A DNA stretch of 41,896 bases from an uncultured Bacilli bacterium. GTDB taxonomy: Bacteria; Bacillota_I; Bacilli_A; RF39; UBA660. The notes under the pieces were generated by a model. The model was not told the origin of the DNA, searched no databases, and saw nothing but the letters and a program-made list of their open reading frames with translations. Within the stretch, counting starts at the first letter, position 1, and every line of letters begins with the position of its first letter. The stretch is taken from positions 1 through 41,896 of the forward strand of contig CAKPMH010000009.1 of assembly GCA_934167935.1 (NCBI GenBank). Reading direction: 5' to 3'. The position numbers and the translations under genes are program-made. Below are positions 1-7,941 of the stretch, one piece after another.

Positions 1-563
1 TTAGTATCACTCGATTCACAACTTAGTTTTCCATTTCCCTTGTTTTCTATTATATCTATTGTTCCAATCTCTGGATATGTATAATGCCCGCTATTACTTG
101 ATAGTTTTAAACTTCCGTCTAATTTTAATGATTCACTAGTACATTTACTATTATTACTATCTATTGTTGCCTTTGAATCTTTATAATCAACAAGATAGCC
201 ATTTATACAAAAATGTCCCTCTGTAATTTGGCCACTTTTTAAACTATACATTCCTCCTGTTGGAATAGATCCTTTCATATCTGGTTTTATCTCATTATAT
301 GCATAACCATCTTTATCTTCGTATGTCCTATCTTCTAATGCAGATAAAGCAATTTTGTTTTCTATAGCTTTTACATATTCATATGTACTATCTTTAGCGG
401 CTTCTTTTCTTGCATCATTTATTATATTTGTTGCAATTGGTGTTGCGATTAAAGCTATTATAGCTAATATTACTATTACCGCTAAAAGTTCTATTAATGT
501 TAAACCTTTTTTATTTGTATTTCCTAAAAATACTCTTTTCATAGTTTTGTATTTAGTTACCAT
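1..563 (-). CDS. Type IV pilin-like (prepilin) protein, 3' end beyond window
   Basis: The reading frame starts with ATG at 563 and runs off the left edge, so only the first 187 or so residues are present. Residues about 19-45 form a class III prepilin leader: KKG followed by LTLIELLAVIVILAIIALIA, with a Glu five residues after the cleavage-site Gly. This is the signal processed by a PilD/ComC-type peptidase in pili, pseudopili and competence systems. The body after the helix is not a family I recognise. The start is supported by an AGAGG site about 8 bases upstream; a later Met (542) has no ribosome site. The gene has its own promoter at 601-629. Its N-terminal module is nearly identical at DNA level to the gene at 32234-33351, but the bodies differ. 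No pilus assembly genes are visible here, so the machine it belongs to is unknown. Confidence 0.8.
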   Translation of the reverse strand, partial: MVTKYKTMKRVFLGNTNKKGLTLIELLAVIVILAIIALIATPIATNIINDARKEAAKDSTYEYVKAIENKIALSALEDRTYEDKDGYAYNEIKPDMKGSIPTGGMYSLKSGQITEGHFCINGYLVDYKDSKATIDSNNSKCTSESLKLDGSLKLSSNSGHYTYPEIGTIDIIENKGNGKLSCESSDT

Positions 564-600
564 ATTACACATCCTCTACTATAATCTCTATCCTATATAA

Positions 601-629
601 ATAATACAACATATTAATTATTTTGTAAA
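601..629 (-). promoter_or_regulatory. Sigma-A-type promoter of the pilin-like gene
   Basis: On the minus strand a TTTACA -35 box (624-629) and a TATTAT -10 box (601-606) are separated by 17 bases, about 40 bases upstream of the ATG at 563. This indicates that the pilin-like gene is transcribed separately from the gene ending at 645. Confidence 0.5.
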
Positions 630-644
630 GAAAATGTATAAATA

Positions 645-983
645 TTATCCTAAAACATCATTTAAAAATTTAAAAGTACTATTTAATCCGTTAACAACAA
701 ATCCTTCTATTTTTTTTGATATTTTGTCTCCTGTTTTAGATAATTTAGATTCATAATTTTCAGTATCTTTTATAACATAATCATTTATATCAATATTTTT
801 ACCATTAGATATATCTTTTTCAAATTTTTTTATTTGTTCTTCTGTTAAAACTTTTTTATTATGTTGTTCAAATTCATAATATCCTGTTGCTTCTGATATA
901 TAAATAGCAGTAAATCCAACCAATATAAATAAAAAAAACTTCCAAAATACTTTCGTTAGCATCTTTTTTGTTTTATCATTCAT
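645..983 (-). CDS. Small single-pass membrane protein downstream of spoIIP
   Basis: 112 residues, not recognised. The likely start is the ATG at 983, one base after the spoIIP stop, because GGAGGG sits 5 bases before it inside the last spoIIP codons. An earlier in-frame ATG at 1004 would overlap spoIIP and lacks this site. Residues about 11-28 are one hydrophobic segment, preceded by lysines, so the bulk (rich in Lys, Glu and Asp) is probably extracytoplasmic. Translation is likely coupled to spoIIP. A role alongside SpoIIP is only inferred from the overlap of signals. Confidence 0.6.
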   Translation of the reverse strand: MNDKTKKMLTKVFWKFFLFILVGFTAIYISEATGYYEFEQHNKKVLTEEQIKKFEKDISNGKNIDINDYVIKDTENYESKLSKTGDKISKKIEGFVVNGLNSTFKFLNDVLG

Positions 984-984
984 A

Positions 985-1950
985 CTATCCCTCCAAATAT
1001 TCATTTATAACATCACTTAAAGCAATAGAAGTATTCATGACTTCTTCTAAATTATTTTCATTACCTCCAAGTTCAATTAAAATAATATTTTTATTTAAAT
1101 CTTGATTATAAATACCATTTACATTTTTACCTTCTTTTTTCATAATCCCTCTTGATAATTTAGGATATTTTTTATTTAAAATATCATTTAACTTATTAGC
1201 AACTAATAAATTATCCTTATAATTTTTATGTTCTAAACCTATTACAAATAAAACTTTAGCATATTTTTTATTATTAATTGTAATTGTAGAATAATTTTTC
1301 TTAACAGAATCCCTATGTAAATCTATAATTAATTTTAAATTTTCATATTTATTTAAAGCTTCTTTTAAATAATATCTACTAGCTTTATAACTATATTTAT
1401 AATCCCAGCCATTTGTATTTAAAAAATCAGTAATATTACCAGTTTCAACAACAGTATTTATATTATATTTAGATAAATTATCTCTAAGTAAATAAGAAGC
1501 CATCATAACATTTGGCGTAATATTATAATCCTCTAAAGCTTTTTTATTATAGCTTTCTAATTGATGAGTATTATAAATATATACATTAGGATTAGATACA
1601 TTTTTATCAACAGGATCTTTTATATATTTACTATTATCATTTGAATAATCATTATCAGATGATGTTGTATAAATAACACTCTCGCTTTTTTCTTTATATT
1701 TAAAATTTTTTTCTAATATAGATATAGGATTTTTAATTTCTATATTAGTAAGAAATCTAATACTTTTATTTAATGTAGTATTATAATCTTTTAAATATAA
1801 TTCATAATAATTTTTATTATTAAGCAATATTTTTATAAATTCTTCATTATTAGAGACCAAATTAATTTTTAAAAACAAATTATATATAACCTCTATAATT
1901 ATAAAAATAGAAACAATATTAAATAATAAAATTTTAATTTTCTTTTTCAT
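985..1950 (-). CDS. spoIIP: Stage II sporulation protein P (SpoIIP amidase/endopeptidase)
   Basis: SpoIIP degrades septal peptidoglycan as an N-acetylmuramoyl-L-alanine amidase and endopeptidase during forespore engulfment, together with SpoIID and SpoIIM. Here an N-terminal membrane anchor (about residues 5-28) is followed by a linker and an amidase-3-like domain: YNTHQLESY carries the first zinc His and a Glu, LHRDS the second zinc His, and LIELGGNENN the catalytic Glu near the C-terminus. At about 321 residues it is close to the family's usual length. I place the start at the ATG at 1950 rather than 1962, because GGGTGAT lies 4 bases before it, a ribosome site form that recurs in this window. 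The gene follows secG after a terminator. It argues that the organism can, or recently could, form endospores. Confidence 0.88.
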   Translation of the reverse strand: MKKKIKILLFNIVSIFIIIEVIYNLFLKINLVSNNEEFIKILLNNKNYYELYLKDYNTTLNKSIRFLTNIEIKNPISILEKNFKYKEKSESVIYTTSSDNDYSNDNSKYIKDPVDKNVSNPNVYIYNTHQLESYNKKALEDYNITPNVMMASYLLRDNLSKYNINTVVETGNITDFLNTNGWDYKYSYKASRYYLKEALNKYENLKLIIDLHRDSVKKNYSTITINNKKYAKVLFVIGLEHKNYKDNLLVANKLNDILNKKYPKLSRGIMKKEGKNVNGIYNQDLNKNIILIELGGNENNLEEVMNTSIALSDVINEYLEG

Positions 1951-2000
1951 ACAATCACCCATTTACATGATTATACTAAATATATAATAAATAAAATGTC

Positions 2001-2030
2001 AAAAAAAAGATATTTATAAAATATCTTTTA
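2001..2030 (-). terminator. Intrinsic terminator after secG
   Basis: A minus-strand hairpin, AAAGATATTT with AAATATCTTT, is followed by eight T. It overlaps the secG stop codon. Confidence 0.75.
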
Positions 2031-2237
2031 AAATCCTTGTATAAAACATAATATAAAGAAAATTGTTCCAAGAAGGATTGTAAGTCTTGTAATAAAAAGC
2101 TCTCCTCCTCTTTCTTTACGATTTTTAAATAAAGCACTACTACCACCAGAAATTATATTTGCTTCTTCAGCCTTACCAGATTGTAAAAGCACAACGGCTA
2201 TAAGTAGTATTGATACGATTATTAAAGCTATTTCCAT
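2028..2237 (-). CDS. secG: Protein translocase subunit SecG
   Basis: A 69-residue, two-helix membrane protein of SecG type. The first helix is at about residues 3-20, followed by the conserved cytoplasmic loop with QSGKAEEANIISGGSSALF, and the second helix at about 49-67. SecG associates with SecYE and helps SecA-driven export across the cytoplasmic membrane. Length and the GG(S)SALF motif match the family. A strong GAGGAGG ribosome site lies 5 bases before the ATG. It stands between fmt and spoIIP and ends in its own terminator. Confidence 0.92.
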   Translation of the reverse strand: MEIALIIVSILLIAVVLLQSGKAEEANIISGGSSALFKNRKERGGELFITRLTILLGTIFFILCFIQGF

Positions 2238-2286
2238 ATTGCCTCCTCAATATATAATTTACCATAAATTTAAAATTTAATCAATA

Positions 2287-3261
2287 TTATTCAAACATTT
2301 TACCTATTATACTATTTTTATCTTGAAGACCATTTAAATACTCTGTAGCACTCATCTTCTTCTTTCCCTCAGGTTGAATTTCTGTAAAAACAATTTCACC
2401 ATTACTTACCTTTACACCAATTCCATCAGGATAGATATTAATAATTTGACCATCAAGTTTAAAAGGATCTGCATAATTAGATACTCTACTTGCCCATATT
2501 TTCATTCTTTTAGCATCAATTATAGCATATGCACCAGGCCAAGAATTAAGCCCTCTTATTTGATTATATATTTGTTTCTTAGTTTTACTAAAATCGATTT
2601 TTTCATCTTCTTTACTAATATTTTTAGCATATGTTGCTTCATCATTATTTTGCTTAATTCTAGGAGCTGTACCATCTATTATTTTAGGTAAAACTTCAAG
2701 TATTAAATCTCTACCTAATAAACTTAATTTATTATGAAGAGTTGCAGCTGTATCATCATCATTAATAGGTATTTCACTTGATGTAATAATATCACCTTCA
2801 TCCATTTTAGGACTCATATGCATAATAGTGACACCTGTTTTTTTATAACCATCAATTATAGCATGATGAATTGGTGCTCCACCTCTTAATTTTGGTAAAA
2901 GAGATGCATGAATATTGATACAACCATATTTTGGATAAGTAAGTAATTCTCTTGGTAAAATTTGCCCATAAGCACATGTAATTATTATATTTGGATGAAG
3001 TGAAACTACTTCTTGCCATGATTCTTTTATATTTTCTGGTTGTAAAACTAGTATCAAATTATCATTAGCGAATTTTTTTATAGGAGAACAAGTTAATTCT
3101 TTATTTCTTCCAACTGGTCTATCTGGTTGTGTAACAACACCACATACTTTAAAATTACTATTTAATGCTCTTAAAATTGGAACACTAAATTCAGGTGTTC
3201 CCATAAAAACAATTCTTATATTTTCTTCTATTTTTAAATCATTTATATTAATGTCATTCAT
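2287..3261 (-). CDS. fmt: Methionyl-tRNA formyltransferase
   Basis: Transfers a formyl group from 10-formyltetrahydrofolate to Met-tRNA(fMet) for translation initiation. The N-terminal Rossmann-type domain opens with FMGTPEFSVPIL; the folate-binding and catalytic stretch has HASLLPKLRGGAPIHHAI and the downstream MDEGDI aspartate. The C-terminal OB-like domain (about residues 215-324) contains LNSWPGAYA. Full length for the family at 324 residues. The start codon at 3261 is preceded by GGTGATTAT, the alternative ribosome site motif common in this window. No def or priA is adjacent, so the local order differs from the usual Bacillus one. Confidence 0.95.
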   Translation of the reverse strand: MNDININDLKIEENIRIVFMGTPEFSVPILRALNSNFKVCGVVTQPDRPVGRNKELTCSPIKKFANDNLILVLQPENIKESWQEVVSLHPNIIITCAYGQILPRELLTYPKYGCINIHASLLPKLRGGAPIHHAIIDGYKKTGVTIMHMSPKMDEGDIITSSEIPINDDDTAATLHNKLSLLGRDLILEVLPKIIDGTAPRIKQNNDEATYAKNISKEDEKIDFSKTKKQIYNQIRGLNSWPGAYAIIDAKRMKIWASRVSNYADPFKLDGQIINIYPDGIGVKVSNGEIVFTEIQPEGKKKMSATEYLNGLQDKNSIIGKMFE

Positions 3262-3303
3262 ATAATCACCATTATTATTTTATCACAAAATTACATTATA
3301 AAC

Positions 3304-3333
3304 AAAAAAATTTAGAAATATCTAAATTTTTTA
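3304..3333 (-). terminator. Intrinsic terminator of the TelA-like/giant protein operon
   Basis: A minus-strand hairpin, AAAAAATTTAGA with TCTAAATTTTTT around a short loop, overlaps the stop codon of the 1137-residue gene and ends in a T run. Confidence 0.7.
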
Positions 3334-6300
3334 TTTTAAGTATTTTTTGCCTTTAGATTCTGTTAAATTATCTAAATTTTGATCTATAGAATTATCCGTT
3401 AATAAATCTTTTAATACCTTTAAATATTCAATTGAATTATTTTCAAGACTTAAACTATCATTTTTAGTTAAATTTTCTATATTATTCTTATTAATATAAA
3501 CATTCTTACTAGTATAATCTTCCATGTAATTTAATAATCCTTTTAAAGATTTTAAATAATTAATTGAATCATTTTCTAATTTTACTCCATCATTTAATAC
3601 AAATTCTAAGTATAAATTTTTAATAGTTGTATTTCTAGAAACATTAATATAATTTAATAATGAAGCATGTGTACTTATTTGTAATACAACCTTTTTATAT
3701 TGTTGCATCATTTGTACTATACTTGCATTAATGCATGCTATTTTATCATTAATAAGTTGCATTTTTAAATTATCATCTGATATTTCTATATCATTTTCTA
3801 TATACTCTTTTGTTTTTACTTCTTCTATTAATTCATTTCTAACTTCTGTTATTCTATCTAAATATAAAGTTGCATTCTTTAAATAAACATTAATTGCTTT
3901 TTTTAAATAATCTAGTTCTGCTAATCCTTTTTCCAACTTTTCCTCTTTTTCCTTTAAATAATGTTCAATTTTTATAATTAATTCTTTTTTATCTATAGTA
4001 TCTACTTCTTTTTTCTTAGAAAAAATAGATTTAAACTTACTTTTTTTCTCAAGTTTATATAATCCTTCAATATCTTCTTCTATTTCATTAAAATTGTCTG
4101 TATCATCTTTAGTTGTAAAATCTAAAAAGTTATTTACAATTTCTTCAGATTGTTTTCTAAGTCCAGAATCAAATGAGGATATTGTATCAAAATTGATAGT
4201 AGAAATTGTAGGAACTTTTATTTTCCCCATATTATATATCTTTTTATTTCTATCTCTATTTTTAAAATCTTTTTGTAATTTAGAAATATTTGTTGTTAAA
4301 ATACTATTAAATAAATTATATAAATTTTTATATTCTCTTTCATTAATATTTGATATAACCATTTCAATATAAGGTTCAATACCTTTTGTTAAAAATATAT
4401 ATGAAAAACCACCTTTAATATTTTTCTTTATATGTTCATAATCAAGTGTTTCATCAACTTTAATTTTATTTATATCAATATTTAATGCAGATAATATTCT
4501 CTCTGTTGTTAGGCCATTATCCGTAAAACAAGAATTAATAATTTCATCTGTATTAATAGTATTTATAAATATTGCAAGTTGATTAGCAAATTCATTATCA
4601 TCTATACCGTTTTTAATAAGTTCATTATTAAGTACCTTATTTAAATTATCAATAATTATCAAATCATTAGTTTTTACTTTATTTATGCTTTGTTTTATAT
4701 AATTATATTTAAAATTACCAGAAAAAATATCATAATTTAATTTTCTGTTTTCTAATATTTTTAATAAGTTTTTACTATAATTTAAATTTTTATTAAAGCA
4801 GTTATTAACTATGTCAACAGGTTTGATATTGCATCTTTCAATATTTTTATTAACTCCTCCAAATATATACTTAGGAAAAATTTTTTCTATTAAAAGAATA
4901 TTACCTTTTATTTCACTTTCATCAACTTTTAATTCATCATCTATTTTATAAAATGTTTGATGATCAAAATCATAATAACTAATATTTCTATTAAATAGTA
5001 AATCTAGATAATCCGATTCTTCAAAATTTAAATATGCAAAACAAGATATAATGGCAAGTTCTAGTATATCATTATCATTATAAATTTTTTTTAATTTTGG
5101 CTTTAAACTATCATATTTCATAGAACAAATTCTAATAAATGATATTAATTTATCACTTAATCCATTATAAATTTTACTAAGTTTTTTTACTTCATTTTTA
5201 TAATCAAGATCAGCAATATATCTTTCTATGGAACCAGATCTTATAACGAAAGAGCCAATATTTTCAATATCATTTCGTACATCATTAAATTCTATACAAT
5301 CCATTTTTAATGAATCTTTATCATATCCTTTAGGAAAAAATTTTAAAATAGAAACTAAATTTCCATCAGAAACATCATCTATTTTTTGTGTTTCATTTAA
5401 ATCTATTTTATAATAAGCTGATACTTTTTCTTTCGTTACATCATTATTTATAAAAAACGAAGAAAACTTATCACTATCATAAAAACTAGCAATAAAACAA
5501 GCTTTAAATACATTAATAGAATCATCTTCAGAATCATTTTTCTTTAATTTTTCATATATTTTATAAACACGTTTTAAATATTTTATTGTTTTATCATCTT
5601 TAGTTGATAGCTCAGTAATATATTTTTGATTTTCTACATTATCAGTTTGACATATATCAAAAATTTTATTATCTATTTCATAATAAGCAAGCATTTGTAA
5701 AAATAAATAATTGTCTGTATTATTTTTATCTAATAACTTTTTTAAAACATCAGAAACATTTTTTACATTTTTTAAATAAGGTTGGTAATATGTATAAATA
5801 ATTCTAATATCAGGGTGTTTACTTCTAATTGGATCTGTATTAATAATTCTACATTCAGCAGCTATTTTAGTAAATTTAATAGATGTATTATCTGTTATAT
5901 AGGAATTGATTTTTTCTGAATCTAAGTTATACTCTTCTAAATAATTTATAACATCTCTACAATTATCTACATAAAAACCATTTAATAAGGTCCATAATAT
6001 AAAATCATTATTAATTTTATTAGGTAAATTATGTTTAAAAAATTTACTAGTGCTTTCAAAATAATTAATAACTTTTGAATCATATCCTTTAAAAAGTTCT
6101 GCTTTTAAGCTAGCACATTTATTAGAAATAGATTCATCTACAATATCTCCTATGTTTGCTACCACATCAATATCTTGTTTATCACAAACACGATCATTAT
6201 GTTCTATTACATCTATTAAATTTTCATAAAACAAATCCTCAATTGTTAAAGAAGCATATTCATATTTATTTTTATATAACAAAAAACATGGCGAAAAATC

Positions 6301-6744
6301 ACTATATAATCTTAATTTGTTATATTTATTTTCATTATATCTCATAAATTTTAAAAGTTCTTTTTCACCGTTTTTAGACAATCTATCGTTATCTTTTAAA
6401 AATTTAAGTCTATTCATAGTGTCTTCATAAGGCTCATCAAGTTGAATCTTATTATCTACAATTTTTAAAAAATCAAAATCATTGGCTTCAAACCTTTTTT
6501 TAAGCCATTCAGGAATATATGGTTCAAACACAAATTTTAAATCATATAAATTTTTATACAAAAATGACAAAAAATAAACTTTTTTATCAATTTTACGATC
6601 AGTACTATAACAATGATTAAAATTTTCATTTAATATAGCTAAAAAAATATTAATATAATATAAAGTTTCTTCAGGAATAATTTTTTCAAATTCATCATAA
6701 GATAATATTACATTTTTATCTATTTTTTGATCAATTGTTTCCAT
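3331..6744 (-). CDS. Large cytoplasmic helical protein of unknown function (1137 aa)
   Basis: I do not recognise a family. There is no signal peptide or transmembrane segment. The protein is acidic and predicted helical, with scattered similar-looking segments such as CFIASFYDSDKFSSFF and INSCFTDNGLTTERILSALN that may be helical repeats. A lysine-rich linker near residue 910 (KKSKFKSIFSKKK) leads to a coiled-coil C-terminal third that looks compositionally like the partner gene upstream. The last 85 residues contain an internal duplication: LENDSINYLKSLKGLLNYMED at 1054-1074 and LENNSIEYLKVLKDLLTDNS at 1099-1118. Its ATG overlaps the stop of the upstream gene as TAATG, so the two are translationally coupled and probably work together, possibly as a complex. 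A distant relation to components found beside TelA-family proteins is possible but unproven. Confidence 0.75.
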   Translation of the reverse strand: METIDQKIDKNVILSYDEFEKIIPEETLYYINIFLAILNENFNHCYSTDRKIDKKVYFLSFLYKNLYDLKFVFEPYIPEWLKKRFEANDFDFLKIVDNKIQLDEPYEDTMNRLKFLKDNDRLSKNGEKELLKFMRYNENKYNKLRLYSDFSPCFLLYKNKYEYASLTIEDLFYENLIDVIEHNDRVCDKQDIDVVANIGDIVDESISNKCASLKAELFKGYDSKVINYFESTSKFFKHNLPNKINNDFILWTLLNGFYVDNCRDVINYLEEYNLDSEKINSYITDNTSIKFTKIAAECRIINTDPIRSKHPDIRIIYTYYQPYLKNVKNVSDVLKKLLDKNNTDNYLFLQMLAYYEIDNKIFDICQTDNVENQKYITELSTKDDKTIKYLKRVYKIYEKLKKNDSEDDSINVFKACFIASFYDSDKFSSFFINNDVTKEKVSAYYKIDLNETQKIDDVSDGNLVSILKFFPKGYDKDSLKMDCIEFNDVRNDIENIGSFVIRSGSIERYIADLDYKNEVKKLSKIYNGLSDKLISFIRICSMKYDSLKPKLKKIYNDNDILELAIISCFAYLNFEESDYLDLLFNRNISYYDFDHQTFYKIDDELKVDESEIKGNILLIEKIFPKYIFGGVNKNIERCNIKPVDIVNNCFNKNLNYSKNLLKILENRKLNYDIFSGNFKYNYIKQSINKVKTNDLIIIDNLNKVLNNELIKNGIDDNEFANQLAIFINTINTDEIINSCFTDNGLTTERILSALNIDINKIKVDETLDYEHIKKNIKGGFSYIFLTKGIEPYIEMVISNINEREYKNLYNLFNSILTTNISKLQKDFKNRDRNKKIYNMGKIKVPTISTINFDTISSFDSGLRKQSEEIVNNFLDFTTKDDTDNFNEIEEDIEGLYKLEKKSKFKSIFSKKKEVDTIDKKELIIKIEHYLKEKEEKLEKGLAELDYLKKAINVYLKNATLYLDRITEVRNELIEEVKTKEYIENDIEISDDNLKMQLINDKIACINASIVQMMQQYKKVVLQISTHASLLNYINVSRNTTIKNLYLEFVLNDGVKLENDSINYLKSLKGLLNYMEDYTSKNVYINKNNIENLTKNDSLSLENNSIEYLKVLKDLLTDNSIDQNLDNLTESKGKKYLK

Positions 6745-7862
6745 TAATTATTTTCCTTTTTTAAAAATTTAACATTTTCTTTGACATTACTTTCATATGC
6801 TTCTAATAATAATTGTTCTTTAAGTTCCTTATTAAAATTGCTGTAATGTTCCTTTATTTCTTCTAACGCTTTTGTATTATTTAAAATATTTTTCTTTTTT
6901 TCTATTGAACCTTGTTTTAATAGGGAAATACCTTGATCAATATATGAATCAATAGTTTTATATGTTTCAGCTTTTATATTTCCATCTTTAACTAACTCAT
7001 TTACACTATTAATCGCTTCATTTTGTTGTTTTGAAGTTTCGATTAAAGCACTATTAACTCCATTCATTAAATAATTAAGTTTATATGCTTCTTCTTTTTG
7101 TTTTTTAGCACCTACAAGGGCTGTTCCATTTAATTTAATAATTGATTTATCTAACGACAAGAAATTTTGATAACTTGTAAGCATTTTAAGTTCATTAATT
7201 TGTCTTGTATTCCATTGCATAATAACATTATTAATGGATAATTGACTTTTTAATATACTATATAATTTATCATTAAAAATATCTAACACTTGTTTTTTAT
7301 ATGCTATTTCTCTTTCAGAATTAACATTTTGTTCACATGCTTCTAAATAAGCAATTTCATCTTCTAAAACTTTTTTATCAGCAATCCCTACATCATATAC
7401 TTTTTGTAAAATTCTAACAAAAGGTTTTATATTATTAATAAATCCATTAAATAAATCAAAATCATCTTTAGCATTTTCATACATTATATTAACATCATTT
7501 ACAAGTAAATCAACATTTAAAGCATAATCAATATATTCTTGATTATAAGATAATTCTATATTTTTTTTATTTTGTATTTTATTTAATAATTTGCTTAAAA
7601 ATCTATATGTTTTTTTATCAGCTTTTTTTCTTTCCTCTTCTAATTTATCAAGTCGCACTTGAAAATTTGATAAATTATCTACTTTACCAAAAAAATCATC
7701 GTTTAATGTTCTCTCATTTTCAATTACATTTGTCGCATTTAAAACATATTCATCTATTTTTTCTATTACATCTTGTCCATAAGATAATATTGTACTTGGA
7801 TCATTTAAATCAACTCTTTTAAAAGTTATTTCTTCTATATTACATAATTCTTGTTCTGCCAT
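6744..7862 (-). CDS. TelA-like (toxic anion resistance family-like) helical protein
   Basis: 372 residues, almost entirely helical and coiled coil, without signal peptide or membrane segment. The overall pattern resembles the TelA/YceH family: an N-terminal helix of the type SILSYGQDVIEKIDEYV, a long charged middle, then a C-terminal half with INNVIMQWNTRQINELKML, a segment around residues 235-255, and a final helix with NSALIETSKQQNEAINSV. TelA proteins are cytoplasmic and linked to tellurite and envelope-stress resistance by an unclear mechanism. The match is by eye and divergent, so treat it as a fold-level guess. A GAGGGGAG ribosome site precedes the ATG, and a perfect consensus promoter lies at 7888-7916. 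It is coupled to the 1137-residue gene by a one-base TAATG overlap. Confidence 0.6.
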   Translation of the reverse strand: MAEQELCNIEEITFKRVDLNDPSTILSYGQDVIEKIDEYVLNATNVIENERTLNDDFFGKVDNLSNFQVRLDKLEEERKKADKKTYRFLSKLLNKIQNKKNIELSYNQEYIDYALNVDLLVNDVNIMYENAKDDFDLFNGFINNIKPFVRILQKVYDVGIADKKVLEDEIAYLEACEQNVNSEREIAYKKQVLDIFNDKLYSILKSQLSINNVIMQWNTRQINELKMLTSYQNFLSLDKSIIKLNGTALVGAKKQKEEAYKLNYLMNGVNSALIETSKQQNEAINSVNELVKDGNIKAETYKTIDSYIDQGISLLKQGSIEKKKNILNNTKALEEIKEHYSNFNKELKEQLLLEAYESNVKENVKFLKKENN

Positions 7863-7887
7863 AAACTCCCCTCTTTCATAGTCAGTT

Positions 7888-7916
7888 ATTATAAGTTAAA
7901 TATATAAATTTGTCAA
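7888..7916 (-). promoter_or_regulatory. Perfect consensus sigma-A promoter
   Basis: Minus strand TTGACA (7911-7916), 17-base spacer, TATAAT (7888-7893), about 25 bases upstream of the TelA-like start codon. Both hexamers match consensus exactly, which suggests strong housekeeping expression of this operon. Confidence 0.85.
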
Positions 7917-7941
7917 TTTTAACATTTTAACATATAAAATA

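Noticed and set aside
355..600. Plus-strand open frame over the pilin-like gene
   Set aside because: It is the complement of the conserved prepilin leader, which is clearly coded on the minus strand; no ribosome site.
1963..2000. Promoter of spoIIP
   Set aside because: TTGACA and TATAAT occur but with a 21-base spacer, and no convincing sigma-E or sigma-F pattern was found, so no promoter is called.
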